DNA of 64,000 nucleotides. It comes from Nitzschia sp. pyKryTriq1. Its lineage: Eukaryota > Bacillariophyta > Bacillariophyceae > Bacillariales > Bacillariaceae. Position numbers and translations under genes: made by a program. How positions within the stretch are numbered: the first letter of the stretch is position 1; every line of letters starts with the position of its first letter. Location of the stretch: the NCBI GenBank assembly GCA_956465555.1, contig OY101118.1:1674001-1738000 (forward strand). Reading direction: 5' to 3'. Positions 1 to 10,030 of this stretch are shown piece by piece. A model generated the notes under the pieces. The model saw only the letters and a program-made list of their open reading frames with translations. It was not told the origin of the DNA and made no database searches.

Positions 1-449
1 CTGTACTGTACTCATACCGGTACAATCGACTGGCGACTGGCGTCCCCTGTGATGGCTACCGTTACATAACCCTGAAAAATCTACCGAAGTCGTACTTTTC
101 TACCAGATGCGGATTTCCCGTATGTAGAAATAGGTCTACGGTGACTGAAGAAAGTAGATTTCGGACGGTAGCTGAAAAATAAATCTACCGCCGCGTCGCT
201 CGTTTCGTCGCCTTTTGCGACGTTTTATTCTACCCGACAAAGAACAGACGTTGCACGATAACAACACGCACGTTCACAACCCCTCAAAACGTTCACGCAC
301 TACTGTGTAGTTGAAAAAAATTCTACTGTACCGTACTGTCTGTGCGCCGCAAATCGACCTCCGCGTCGCTCGTTTTCATCGCATTTTTCGACAAAACAAT
401 TCACACCAACGCAATAACAATAATGCTCGTCATGATAAAGGACGACGGT
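1..449. repeat. Non-coding repeat-rich left edge
   Basis: No convincing gene is visible. Two diverged copies of a segment lie in direct orientation about 170 bp apart. The block beginning CGCGTCGCTCG near 190 recurs near 359, and each is preceded by a short A-rich stretch after a TAG. The first 30 bases carry the GTAC/TACCGGTAC motif seen upstream of most genes in this window. Confidence 0.4.
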
Positions 450-1037
450 AACAGCAGCAGCAGCAGCACGTGAGAATCTTCATACGGCGGCCCCACGAAT
501 TTTATTCCATGCCAAGCTTCTTCTCGAGGAACAGCAAATGGCACCCAAAGAAACATAAAAGAAAGCACCGCGCATTCCTGTTGCTGTCAAATCAGCAGAA
601 GCAGCACAACGAGAGAGCAGAGGAAATGACACAGCGCAACCACCTCCAGAAGCCGCACTGGTGGTGAAGAATAATGAGGATGATATTGACGACGACAATG
701 ATGAGGATGACAACGAAGAAGAAATCATTCTGCCCGATCCGAGTCCAGGCATTGCAGCTACTCCAGGAGAAGCATTCCTCAAAAGGAAAAATCTCTCATC
801 ATCGTCAGAGGAAGAATACTGCTAGCTTTCAACAGGGGGAAGAAGAACAATACCAGCAGCAAAACGAAAGAAGCCTCATCCATCATTGAGCAGCTAGTAC
901 CGCCGGAGGGAATACCTACCACTGCTGACCGAATACGAGATCAAGCAAGCAAATGGCAGAGGAAGATGCCTATCAAAAAGAAGAAGCCCGTCGTCTCAAG
1001 CAGGATAAACAAGCCACATAGTAGTAGTACTGTGTAG
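450..1037 (+). pseudogene. Decayed or unrecognised coding remnant, acidic then Lys-rich
   Basis: I do not recognise this sequence. Open stretches in different forward frames show biased, protein-like composition. About 600-822 reads as an Ala/Glu stretch, then a long Asp/Glu run, then a Ser/Glu tail. About 840-1037 reads, in another frame, as a basic segment with a run of lysines near its end. There is no single reading frame with a good start. It could be a multi-exon gene with introns I cannot place, or the remains of one. The intron-like sequence TTTCAACAG before 838 is the only splice-acceptor hint. Support is weak. Confidence 0.25.
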
Positions 1038-1081
1038 TGCCATCAGCGACCAAGCTAGCGACTCTCTAGAATTATTTTTAG

Positions 1082-1155
1082 TCAGTACTTGTAATATCGT
1101 AAAGCAGCCACAGAGTGTAGTAGTACTAGTACTTCGCTGCTTTACGATATAGTAC
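1082..1155. repeat. Hairpin-bearing dispersed repeat
   Basis: A perfect 15-bp inverted repeat (1094-1108 against 1136-1150) encloses a 27-nt loop rich in TAGTACTAG. One arm, CGCTGCTTTACGATAT, recurs exactly at about 12686-12701, and a diverged form occurs near 43730. In those two places it is preceded by GTCAAGGTAGTA and ATTAGACA. This looks like a small dispersed non-coding repeat family. Confidence 0.45.
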
Positions 1156-1415
1156 TTAGTACTACTAGAGTGACAGTAGTTACTAAATTACCTCAGCTCT
1201 CTACTCTACTACTAGCTAGTAGCTCTAGCTAGAGTAGAGACGAGTACAAGTACAAGTAGTTGTACAAGTACTGCTACGAGATGCATCATAATACTAGCTA
1301 CTGTTGTGTTTCGCGACTTGTTGACACCGCGTGCCTACTTTGTTTTTTCTATACAAACCGAGGACTGTTCACCATCTTCTACCACACAACAACAATGAAC
1401 CTACAATCCACCATG

Positions 1416-1530
1416 CACAGCACACTCTACCTAAACATACTTAGACGATTCTTAACGTCAATCGATTAATTTGGTGATTGTGATCCATTGCCGGACAGGT
1501 AGATACTACAACACGTGTTATCACATGGGC
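1416..1530 (+). repeat. Single-arm copy of the foldback repeat
   Basis: About 115 bp, from CACAGCACACTCTACC to TCACATGGGC, match the right arm of the long palindrome at 58638-59148 (around 58968-59085) with scattered substitutions. Only one arm is present, and homology stops abruptly at about 1530. It is probably a truncated member of the same foldback/MITE family. Confidence 0.6.
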
Positions 1531-1764
1531 AGATGTGGATGTGCACGTTGTGTCGCGTTGTGTCGCGTTGGAAATAGTGCGTGTTCCGACCGTGTTCCGG
1601 AGATAATTTTTCACTACGGTGTTATCCAGCGAATCGTACAACACGAGAAAACGCGCCATGGCCCGCAAGGTCTTGGCTAACATGGTTGAAAGCACTCTTG
1701 GGGTGAATTTGCGCGCAGGAGCTCGAAGCTCCATACCCCGTGTAAGCTCTTCACGCCGCGCTAT

Positions 1765-1996
1765 GTACCCCTGACAGGTACTTGTACTGGTACGAGTACA
1801 AAAAATCAAAATCATGGAGCTATGTAGCTATTCATTCGTACTGTACTACCGGTACTGTAGCAAGCAGGCGCAGCGCGAGCGCGAAGATCCAAGTCGCAAT
1901 AAGATCCAAACTCCAAACAACGCCGAACACCAAACGGCCCACAATACAAAAGGCACATACTACTGCACTTACTTGATACACACCCAATACCTGTAC
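1765..1996. promoter_or_regulatory. GTAC-motif cluster upstream of the tandem-repeat protein gene
   Basis: At least nine GTAC tetranucleotides lie at 1765-1855 and 1993-1996, several within TACCGGTA- or GTACNNGTAC-type arrays. They end about 50 bp before the ATG at 2045. The same motif precedes nearly every gene in the window. A promoter role is inferred from position only. Confidence 0.35.
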
Positions 1997-2044
1997 CGAT
2001 AGCGCTTGTCGTCGTCTTCAGTCCTCCAGAAGGCGAAAGAACCA

Positions 2045-4264
2045 ATGATGAGCGAAGAGAACAACCACACTGATGCTGCTGGCGAAAGTGGAGATTGGAA
2101 CTCTGCACCTGGCATCATGTGGGCTCCATTTGGTCTCATTTCAACCAATCGTACCGGTAGTAGACCTGGTGGAGACGGCGCTCTTGCGAGTAGAAGCGGC
2201 CAAATTCAATTTTTCCCGCCCCACAACCTCCAAACGCCTGTCAAACAACAAACCAAATTCTTGACGCTGTCCCTCCAATGGTATTGTCCAGAGACCTTCA
2301 AACTGAGATGCACACTCACGGATAGTCAAGCCCATTTGAGAGTGGAAGAATGGCTCTCTCAATTCTTGGAATCGTCCAACGTAGCTGATGCCTGTTTCCA
2401 CCCTCTTTTTCAAGGAATACCCGAGGGATCTTCGCCCCACACCATAGATTTGTCACTAGGTCCCACAAATACATTTCAGGTGGCTCGAAATGAGTCCTTG
2501 GTGTCGTCGCCGGTAGCTTCGTCCAAAAAGAGAAAACGCAATTTGAAGTCACCACAAGCAGCTACATTGGCGAATCATCGTCATCTTCCAGTTGTTACGT
2601 TTCAATTGGGTCTATATTCCAAGGATACAGGTACCTTGTTGACTCCATCCGATGCATTATATGAATTAATTACTCAGTCAAGGGATGGCGAAGCCTTGGA
2701 ATTGAGATCTATGATGGGGAATCAATCGTGGGCCGACACAAGCATTCGGGGTTTTTGGGACAAGGAAGAGGATCCGACATCGACCACAACAAGAATGTCC
2801 CCTTGCAACCAACTGTCTCCAGGAAAACGACGCTTGCTTGTTGGATATTCCACGAAGAAGCGACCCTTGCCCGAAGCAGCAACCGGTCGTAGCAGTAGCA
2901 GTAGCAGTAGCAGTAGCGAGGAGGAGAGTGATGACGAACCCGCATCGCCAGAACGAAAACGACCCAAATTTCCCCGAACGCTACAAGATTTATCGCCTCT
3001 ACCCAGCAGTAGCTCGGAGGATGATGACTCTTCAGAGAAGTTGGAAAAGGCGAAGAGCAAGGGGACGTCCAAAGTGGCAAAGGTCCCACATACTGCTAAT
3101 ACCAGCACCACCAGTACCAAAACAACGATCAAGAAGAGCACCACGCTATCCCAAATATCCAAGACCGTGGTGAAGAAGAAAACACCGGAATCGGCATCGG
3201 CATCCGCAGCCAAACAGTCTCCAAAGAAAACGTCGGCATCGGCAGCCAACCAGTCTCCGAACAAAAATGAAAAGAAAGTGGAAACGACACCGAAGTTTCC
3301 TCGAACAGTGCAAGACTTGCCTCCGTTACCGGATGACTCGGACAGTGATGAAGAAAATAGTGCCAACGTGATCGTGAAAAAGCCTGCCCCGAAGAAGAAG
3401 TCAGCGACAAGCACCACGCCATCCCAAACGTCCAAGACCGTGGTGAAGGCGAAAACACCGGAATCGGCATCCGTAGCCAAACAGTCCCCAAAGAAAACGT
3501 CGGCATCCGCAGCCAAGCAGTCTCCGAACAAAGAAAAGAAAGTGAAAACGACACCGAAGTTTCCTCGAACAGTGCAAGACTTGCCTCCGTTACCTGACGA
3601 CTCCCCGGGAAGTGAGAAAGCTAGTGGTACCAAAGTGGTCGTGAAAAAGCCTGCCCCGAAGAAGAAATCAGTGGCAACCACGACGCCATCCCAAGCGTCC
3701 AAGACGGTGGTGAAGAAGAAAACACCGGAATCGGCATCCGTAGCCAAACAGTCTCCAAAGAAAACGTCGGCATCCGCAGCCAAGCAGTCTCCAAACAAAA
3801 ATGAAAAGAAAGCGAAAACGACACCGAAGTTTCCTCGAACGGTGCAAGACTTGCCTCCGTTACCTGATGACTCCCAGGGAAGTGAGAAAGATAGTGGTAC
3901 CAAAGTGATCGTGAAAAAGCCTGCCCCGAAGAAGAAATCAGTGGCAACCACGACGCCATCCCAAACGTCCAAGACCGTGGCGAAGAAGACAACCCCGGTA
4001 TCAGCATCCGTAGCCAAACAGTCTCCAAAGAAAACGTCGGCATTCACAGTCAATCAGTCTCCGAACAAAGAAAAGAAAGCGAAAACGACACCGAAGTTTC
4101 CTCGAACGGTGCAAGACTTGCCTCCACTACCCGACGACTCCCGGAGGAATGAGAAAGACAGTGGTCCCAAAAAGAACAAGAAGCCCCCCGCCAAGAAATC
4201 AGAAGGGAGCGCTAAAACGCCTAAAGAGTCCAAGACGCCCCAGAAGAGGCAAAAGAAAAAGTAG
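2045..4264 (+). CDS. Lys/Ser/Pro-rich tandem-repeat protein with SPKK motifs
   Basis: A 739-residue protein of no family I recognise. Residues about 1-230 form a mixed, possibly globular N-terminal part; an NLS-like KKRKR occurs around residue 165. Then come a Ser run and an acidic patch. The rest consists of 88-90-residue tandem repeats, each with a conserved KFPRTVQDLPPLPDDS box, a KKPAPKKKS stretch and QSPKK/QSPNK motifs. SPKK-type motifs in histone tails are known to bind the DNA minor groove and to be phosphorylated by CDK-type kinases, so a nuclear, DNA-associated role is plausible but inferred. The ATG at 2045 (an MM pair) is the first in frame; further upstream the frame has only a TTG. 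A further repeat box lies just past the stop in another frame (about 4310-4345), so the 3' end of the gene model may be incomplete or the gene shortened. Confidence 0.75.
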   Translation: MMSEENNHTDAAGESGDWNSAPGIMWAPFGLISTNRTGSRPGGDGALASRSGQIQFFPPHNLQTPVKQQTKFLTLSLQWYCPETFKLRCTLTDSQAHLRVEEWLSQFLESSNVADACFHPLFQGIPEGSSPHTIDLSLGPTNTFQVARNESLVSSPVASSKKRKRNLKSPQAATLANHRHLPVVTFQLGLYSKDTGTLLTPSDALYELITQSRDGEALELRSMMGNQSWADTSIRGFWDKEEDPTSTTTRMSPCNQLSPGKRRLLVGYSTKKRPLPEAATGRSSSSSSSSSEEESDDEPASPERKRPKFPRTLQDLSPLPSSSSEDDDSSEKLEKAKSKGTSKVAKVPHTANTSTTSTKTTIKKSTTLSQISKTVVKKKTPESASASAAKQSPKKTSASAANQSPNKNEKKVETTPKFPRTVQDLPPLPDDSDSDEENSANVIVKKPAPKKKSATSTTPSQTSKTVVKAKTPESASVAKQSPKKTSASAAKQSPNKEKKVKTTPKFPRTVQDLPPLPDDSPGSEKASGTKVVVKKPAPKKKSVATTTPSQASKTVVKKKTPESASVAKQSPKKTSASAAKQSPNKNEKKAKTTPKFPRTVQDLPPLPDDSQGSEKDSGTKVIVKKPAPKKKSVATTTPSQTSKTVAKKTTPVSASVAKQSPKKTSAFTVNQSPNKEKKAKTTPKFPRTVQDLPPLPDDSRRNEKDSGPKKNKKPPAKKSEGSAKTPKESKTPQKRQKKK
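2960..4200 (+). repeat. Coding tandem repeat, unit 264-270 bp
   Basis: The sequence CGAAGTTTCCTCGAAC recurs at about 3291, 3555, 3825 and 4092, giving periods of 264, 270 and 267 bp, all multiples of three. A diverged first unit starts near 2967, and an out-of-frame one lies near 4311. The repeats are very similar at DNA level, which suggests recent expansion or homogenisation. Confidence 0.85.
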
Positions 4265-4433
4265 GATGCACTCGCTGCAAAGAGTAACCGATCTCCGTCC
4301 AAGCCCAGAGCCCAAATTCCCACGAACCGTAACCGATCTGGTGCCCGCTATCAGGTGCAAAAGAGAACAAAAAGATCAACGTAATTACTCCTCATACCAG
4401 CTAGTGCCTCAAATAAATCTGTCACAAACATGA

Positions 4434-5022
4434 CCGAGCCAAAAGCCTCGGAGCAGTCATCACAACTGCACAACCGCAATCGAAGGATGATCCGAGTCAT
4501 CTTCAAGAGACGAGACTCAAACAAAACCTCTTTCAAGAATCAAGCTATCACTGTTATCCATTAGACCAGCCACTTTACGCTGCTTTTGTTTTGCTAGAGA
4601 ACATAGTACTACATTAGTGAAAATAGTACCTGGTACGGGATCATATCGATGACGACGACCTCCTCCTCCTCCTCATCATTGGATGATGATCCATTATTTT
4701 ACGCAAGCAGGAAGGATGTCGACGACTCGTTCGATTGATCTCGACGAATGACGGGGAAGCGAACAACGAACTCATCGAGAACGCTTCAAACGCTGACGCG
4801 CGGGCGAAACGGAGAGGCGTCGTCTGTCAGCCAGTCCATCATTCGTCAGTCTGCCATGATCAATGATCATGACTGACGTTTTTGCGCCTCGCGCCTCTCG
4901 TTTTCTTCGTCCGGATCTGGGATCCTTCTTTTCCTGCTCTTGTTGTGATTGGTAGTGGGCACTGTGTTGCCGAAGTTGTTCAAAAGACGACTTTATCATA
5001 CTACTGAATCGATAGAGCGGTC
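4434..5022. other. Intergenic region upstream of the aspartyl-tRNA synthetase
   Basis: No gene is seen. It holds a pair of GTAC motifs (4627-4637) in AGTACCTGGTACGG, a low-complexity GACGAC/CTCCTC tract (about 4649-4690), and a TGACGT half-CRE at about 4874 close to the self-complementary TGATCATGATCA-like sequence near 4857. Confidence 0.4.
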
Positions 5023-6914
5023 ATGGCGAGCAACAGAGTTTCATTTTCTAGTTCCGTCATCGTATTTCTCTTGGCGTTGCATGTCTCCGACGTCATGTCG
5101 TTCGCAGTGAGAAGAGGTGCCGCATTATTGGCTCCTGGTGTCGCAGCAAGGGCCATTGGGCCATTCGCGTCGAGATGTTGGATGTCTGCTCAGGATATCG
5201 AGAAAACGGAAGAGGAGACGGCCAGGATCAAAGCAGAGCGAGAGGAGCGAAAGGCTGAGAAGGAGCGTCTCAAGGCCGAGAAGAAGGCCAAGAAAGCTGC
5301 CGAACAGGCCGCCCAAGAACTCGCCGACAAAATTCATGATGTCACGTACTTATCATACGAAGAGCAAGACAAATATGAGAAATTTGGAGATATGACAATG
5401 GTTATGTCTCGAAGCCGATCAGGACGTGAATTCGTAAAGGTGGAAGATCTTGGAGTAAAGCATCAACCAGGGGATACGGTCTGGCTGCGAGGGCGACTTC
5501 AATCGATCCGGGTAAAGGGTGGATCTTGCTTTTTGGTGATTCGACAAGACTCATTCAATACTGTTCAGGCTGTCTTTTTTAAAGATAAGGAGAATCCAGA
5601 ATTTTCTCAGATGATGATCAAATATTTGAAAACCCTCACCGAGGAAAGTATCGTGGACATCGAAGGGACGCTAGCTTCGTCAGAAGTTCGATCCTGTTCG
5701 GTCCAAAACGTCGAAATCATGATAGGTAGAATTCATTCAGTTGCAAAGGCAAACGCCATTCTCCCGTTCCTTGTGGAAGATGCCGCTCGCAGCGAAGCAG
5801 AAGTCGATGCCTCCCAAGAAACGGATCGCCCCTTCCCTCGGCTCGGTCAGGAGTTACGACTTGACAATCGATGGATGGATCTCCGCGCACCTGCCAACAA
5901 TGCCATTCTTCGAGTCCAATCCATGGTTTGCCAACTCTTTCGTGAATCTCTATACTCGCAAGGGTTTGTCGAAATCCACACGCCCAAGCTCATTGCTGGT
6001 GAGAGCGAAAGTGGAGCGGGAGTCTTTACCACCGATTACTTCGGCCAGACTGCATGCTTGGCTCAGTCTCCACAGCTCTACAAGCAAATGGCTATTTCTT
6101 CCGATTTGAACCGGGTTTTTGAAGTCGGTCCGGTCTTCCGCGCTGAGAATTCGAACACTCGTCGCCACCTTTGCGAGTTTACGGGATTGGATCTTGAGAT
6201 GGCCATCAATGATCACTATATGGAGACCCTGGAAGTGATCCATAGCATGTTCCGTCATATTTTCACTGGGCTTGAGTCTCGGTTGGCCAAGGAACTTGCT
6301 ATCATTCGCGAACAGTACCCATCGGAGCCATGTACTTTTACGGAGGAGCCCTGCGTCTTACACTGGCCTGAGGCCATGCAGATTCTGAAGGACGAAGGAT
6401 TTGACATTGGCGATGGAATGGGAGATCTGAGTGGAGCCATGGTACGTTCCAAAATATGACACTTTTAGTTAATGGTGGCTGCCTTAGACTACTACTCGTA
6501 TCTAATTTGCTTCTCTCAAAGGAATCGGCACTCGGGAAGGTGGTAAAAGCGAAGTACGGAACCGACTTATTTATGCTGGATAAGTACCCAATTACCGTGC
6601 GACCTTTTTATACAATGCCAGATCCCGACGACCCAAAATATTCGAACTCCTACGACATTTTTATCCGAGGTCAGGAAATTTGCTCTGGGGCGCAGCGTTG
6701 CCATGATCCCGACCTTGTCGAAGAAAATTTGAAAATGAAAGGTATCGAGGCTGGTGCAGGGCTGGAGGCCTATATCAAGTCGTTCCGCGATGGTGTATCT
6801 CCTCATGCCGGGGCAGGAATTGGGCTAGAGCGCGTAGTGTTTCTCTATCTCGGATTGGACAATGTCAGAAAGGCCTCCATGTTCCCTCGTGATCCCAACC
6901 GTTGTGTGCCCTAG
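5023..6914 (+). CDS. Aspartyl-tRNA synthetase, eukaryotic type, probably organelle- and cytosol-directed
   Basis: Charges tRNA(Asp) with aspartate. Two exons, 5023-6441 and 6522-6914, are joined across an 80-nt GT-AG intron, giving 602 residues. An OB-fold anticodon-binding domain (about residues 130-235) is followed by the class II catalytic core. Motif 2 is [20 protein letters not shown] (about 371) and motif 3 is GIGLERV with SMFPRDP near the C terminus. The form matches cytosolic eukaryotic AspRS rather than the bacterial type. The N terminus has a hydrophobic signal-like segment (about 10-24), then MSFAVRR, which resembles the Phe-containing cleavage site of diatom plastid presequences. 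A Lys/Glu-rich helix follows at about 58-100. A second ATG at residue 54 (5182) would remove the presequence and give a cytosolic form. Dual targeting is inferred. The gene ends 33 bp from the convergent kelch gene. Confidence 0.93.
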
Positions 6915-6947
6915 TAGGAGACAAAGTAAAAGCATGAACAAAACGGA

Positions 6948-9338
6948 CTATCTTTTGCTGCTTTTCTTGCTCTTCTTCTCCTTTTTAGAATCACATTTCT
7001 CGTCTTGCTTTGAGTTGATACTTAATGCTGCAAGCCGATCCAGAACTGGTTTGAGCTCATCATACCTCTCCTGTGCCAACTTGAATCCTTCTCTCTTGAG
7101 TTCTTTATTCGACAGTTCCACATTGGTATCATTAAGGGCGTCTGCTGCTTGTCCATTCCAGTATTTCGAAGTTCTGGAGTAAAAGTCCGCCAGAGATTCC
7201 TTGTCTACGGGGGTTCGATTCTCGTCATCAAGATTGTACTTCTCGTTAAGTCTAGCGACTTCCTGCCGAAGACCAGTCTTCTTATTTTTCTTGCTAGATT
7301 TCTTTGGCTTTGATTCCGAAGCATCGCCAGAATCTTCGCCCTCCTCGTCGTCGCTCATCGAGTCATCATCGTCGCTACCATCCTCTTTGCCAGTGCTTAG
7401 GTAGCTATCGTCATCGTCGAAAATTGCACCACGCCAGACTTGCCTATGCATTGTGCCAGGCCATATGCACTCCCAACTTTCTCGCTTCCGTAGATCTAGA
7501 GCCCACATATCGTCCAGAGTGACTTCCCGATCGCCCACCTCCAAAATCCCACCAAACAGGTAGAGTGTGTGGCCAGCGATCACCACCGAAGAGTTGATCC
7601 TGGGGAGTGGGTCACTTCTTTCTACAGCTTCGGGTACATTGGTTTCGGGATTTAGAGTCATGACTGACGATGACGTGATTTTTGCTGTGTTGATAGCCGA
7701 CTTTTCTTTTTGTGGCATTGGGTCAGAGCCTGACTTCGTATTATTTGCTTCCTCTTTTTCTTCCTCCTTTTCTTCATCTTCCTCCTCGTCCTCCTCCTTC
7801 TCTTCCTCGCCTTCTGACTCTTCCTTCTCTTCCTCTATAATTGCTTCTATTGTGGGCTCATCAGAGTCCTTCTTCTCATCATCCTCAATTTTCTCGTAAA
7901 CTATAAGGAAGGCAAACTTATTGAGGAAAACATACCTGGCACACCACGATTCCTCCACGAGTTGATGGATATTCTTACCAATATTGCCATCCCCATCCAC
8001 AAATGCAAACATGTTATGGCGCAACATATCAATATCCCAAGCAGACCTGTCCTCATCGGCTGCGTCTGGGTCCATTTCCTCTTCGTCAAAATCCGATGTA
8101 CTACTGTCATCCTCGCCATTTTCTTCTGAAGCATTCTCGACCTGTTCTTTTTCGTCTTCACCATCATTACCTTCTTTTTGCTTTCTCCTACGGCGACCAC
8201 CACTAGTAGCTGTTTTCTCCTTGACTCGCAATGGAAACCATTTTCGTCGTTCTATATCCAACGCCATGAGGGAATTATAGAAGACGCTATCGACTTTGTG
8301 GTGTTGCTGTTCTGAATCGACAACCCCACCAAAAACCAACATCCGTCCCTTGTAACCAATTGAGGATGTCCCTGCCCGACCACTGGGGGTGCTGTTGGAA
8401 ATTCCCTTGGACGACGACATCCATCGCTCCCATGTTGGAGGCTTCTGCTGCAACAGGGGAGCCAGATGGAGCACCCACGCATCCGAGTGGACCTTCGTTT
8501 CGGACGAGGAATTGACACTCTTCATTTTCGAAAATCCACCATGAATTATCACTTTGTCGGTCCCGAACGAAGCAATATTACAGGCACTGCGAGGTTCTGG
8601 CTTAGCTGCCAGTCGAGATTGCGGGACATCCATCCAAGTTTCTGTCTGCAAATTAAACACGCTGACGTCGTTGTACCATTTGGTGTCACGCACTGCTTCG
8701 AAAAATCCACCAAAGAGGATCATATAATTTTTCCACACAAAGGCAGCATGCCCCGAGCGGGCCGACGGTGAATTCTTCGCTGCTATTTCAGTCCACTTGA
8801 GCGTGCTGGCATCAAACTTCCACAAGTCGCGATAGTGATGGTATTGATCAGCCGTCTCCAACTCTCCCCCAAAGACGTATAAACAATTCTTGTACGACAC
8901 ACAGGAATGAGCACATCTAGGACTCGGTCGCGGGGCCGTTATAATTTGTTTCCATTCCTTTCTTAGCGCTTCGTACCGTAGCAAGTCATCCAAGAATATG
9001 TTGGTGACACCGTCAAAGTACTCGCCGCCGAACAGATAGAAATAATCCCGTTTCTCCCCTTCGATGTCACAAAAAGTGGCATTTGCTCTGGGCAGTGGAA
9101 ATGGTGTTTCAATGGGCCCCAAAATAGGCTTATCGCCTTCTCCGATGGCTACAGCAGCGGCTTTATCTTGGCTTTTGTACGCTTGTAAGACTTGGTCGAG
9201 TTCGTCGTCTGGTTCCTCGAGGCTCACACCCTGTTCTTTCGCTAGCCGTTTGCGTGCAGACTTTTCCTGCTTGGCCTCCTTTCGTGCTGCCAGAGCGAGC
9301 TTCTTCTCAACATCCTTTTTCGTGTTCTTTTTCCCCAT
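6948..9338 (-). CDS. Kelch-repeat protein, KLHDC4/Kel3-like
   Basis: A 796-residue protein beginning MGKKNTKK, as family members do. I chose this ATG; the frame extends 29 codons further upstream with non-conserved sequence. After a basic coiled N terminus (about 1-70), kelch motifs follow as blades of a beta-propeller: LFGGEYFDGV, RCAHSCV with YVFGGE, RSGHAAF with ILFGGF, RSACNIASF with IIHGGF, a LVFGG blade, then a late LYLFGGILEVGD blade with DDMWALDL. Long Glu/Asp-rich inserts (about 410-455 and 530-575) split the later blades. The C terminus is Lys-rich (KKEKKSKKSSKR). Kel3/KLHDC4 function is poorly known; the fold is a protein-interaction scaffold. It is convergent with the AspRS gene. 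GTAC motifs lie 20-30 bp upstream of the ATG. Confidence 0.88.
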   Translation of the reverse strand: MGKKNTKKDVEKKLALAARKEAKQEKSARKRLAKEQGVSLEEPDDELDQVLQAYKSQDKAAAVAIGEGDKPILGPIETPFPLPRANATFCDIEGEKRDYFYLFGGEYFDGVTNIFLDDLLRYEALRKEWKQIITAPRPSPRCAHSCVSYKNCLYVFGGELETADQYHHYRDLWKFDASTLKWTEIAAKNSPSARSGHAAFVWKNYMILFGGFFEAVRDTKWYNDVSVFNLQTETWMDVPQSRLAAKPEPRSACNIASFGTDKVIIHGGFSKMKSVNSSSETKVHSDAWVLHLAPLLQQKPPTWERWMSSSKGISNSTPSGRAGTSSIGYKGRMLVFGGVVDSEQQHHKVDSVFYNSLMALDIERRKWFPLRVKEKTATSGGRRRRKQKEGNDGEDEKEQVENASEENGEDDSSTSDFDEEEMDPDAADEDRSAWDIDMLRHNMFAFVDGDGNIGKNIHQLVEESWCARYVFLNKFAFLIVYEKIEDDEKKDSDEPTIEAIIEEEKEESEGEEEKEEDEEEDEEKEEEKEEANNTKSGSDPMPQKEKSAINTAKITSSSVMTLNPETNVPEAVERSDPLPRINSSVVIAGHTLYLFGGILEVGDREVTLDDMWALDLRKRESWECIWPGTMHRQVWRGAIFDDDDSYLSTGKEDGSDDDDSMSDDEEGEDSGDASESKPKKSSKKNKKTGLRQEVARLNEKYNLDDENRTPVDKESLADFYSRTSKYWNGQAADALNDTNVELSNKELKREGFKLAQERYDELKPVLDRLAALSINSKQDEKCDSKKEKKSKKSSKR

Positions 9339-10030
9339 GTTCAATACTGTAGTCGCTGTACAAGTACAGACTAGATGGAAAATAGCATCTGTCCTCGTTG
9401 ATATGATGCTGTCATCAATCATCAATCTGTCCTCGCATCTCGCATCTCATATCGATCCCGCTTCCCGCCCTCCCGAAATTATTTCTGCAAATTGGTGGAT
9501 CTCGCCGGGTCCAATGAGTCCGAATAAAACTCATACACTGTATATACGTATCCACCAATGCGGGACTTTGTGTATGGGTACCATATATTCGGCCCAGGGT
9601 ACACCACGACCCAGCCAGAGAAGAGACATGACAGGTCTGAACACAAGAGTTCGCCCGCCCGCCCGCCCAGCCAGCCAGCCAGTCAGAGGCATACGGTAGC
9701 CCCCCGCCCGGCCGCACCGGCGCGGCCCGGCCTCCGGCACCTACCAGGACCCTCGTCTCTCGCGCCAAAACCAAGATCCCGATAGATCACACTTCTTTGT
9801 CCGACAGGCGCGCAGACCCGACGGACGAGGACAGACTGGTCTGCTCCCCGACCGTCCGGCTACCGGTGCATTGGTCCCTGCTAGTTTTTTCCAGCTATAT
9901 CTGGGACCTGGGACCCTAAAACGCGCTGTGTTATCATCATTTGTCATGATGCTTCATAAAAACACTCTCACAGTCTATGGAATCTCTATCTACAACGAAG
10001 GATGCAACTTGAATAATCCTTGATCCTTGA
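9339..10030. other. Intergenic region with GTAC motifs and a dispersed repeat
   Basis: No convincing gene. GTAC motifs lie at 9358-9367, immediately 5' of the kelch gene, and near 9575-9600. A short GCCC/AGCC tandem tract is at about 9653-9685. A block at 9750-9822 recurs in opposite orientation at about 61145-61212 (separate entry). Confidence 0.4.
9750..9822 (-). repeat. About 70-bp dispersed repeat, copy 1
   Basis: The reverse complement of this block matches 61145-61212 almost base for base: the segment from GGGTCTGCGCGCCTGTCGG through GATCTATCGGGATCTTGG to GCGAGAGACGAGGG. The one clear difference is 3 nt, AAGAAG against AAG. The two copies are 51 kb apart, in opposite orientation, and outside recognised genes. 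Confidence 0.7.

Noticed and set aside
1441-1815. 124-codon minus-strand frame over the left repeat region
   Set aside because: It overlaps the degraded foldback arm and a GTAC array and has no family resemblance, so it is probably a chance frame.
2722-4053. 443-codon minus-strand frame under the tandem-repeat protein
   Set aside because: It mirrors the repeats of the + strand gene; long shadow frames are expected opposite Lys/Ser/Pro-rich repeats.
9415-9774. 119-codon minus-strand frame upstream of the kelch gene
   Set aside because: Composition follows the local GCCC/AGCC tract; no conserved motif.
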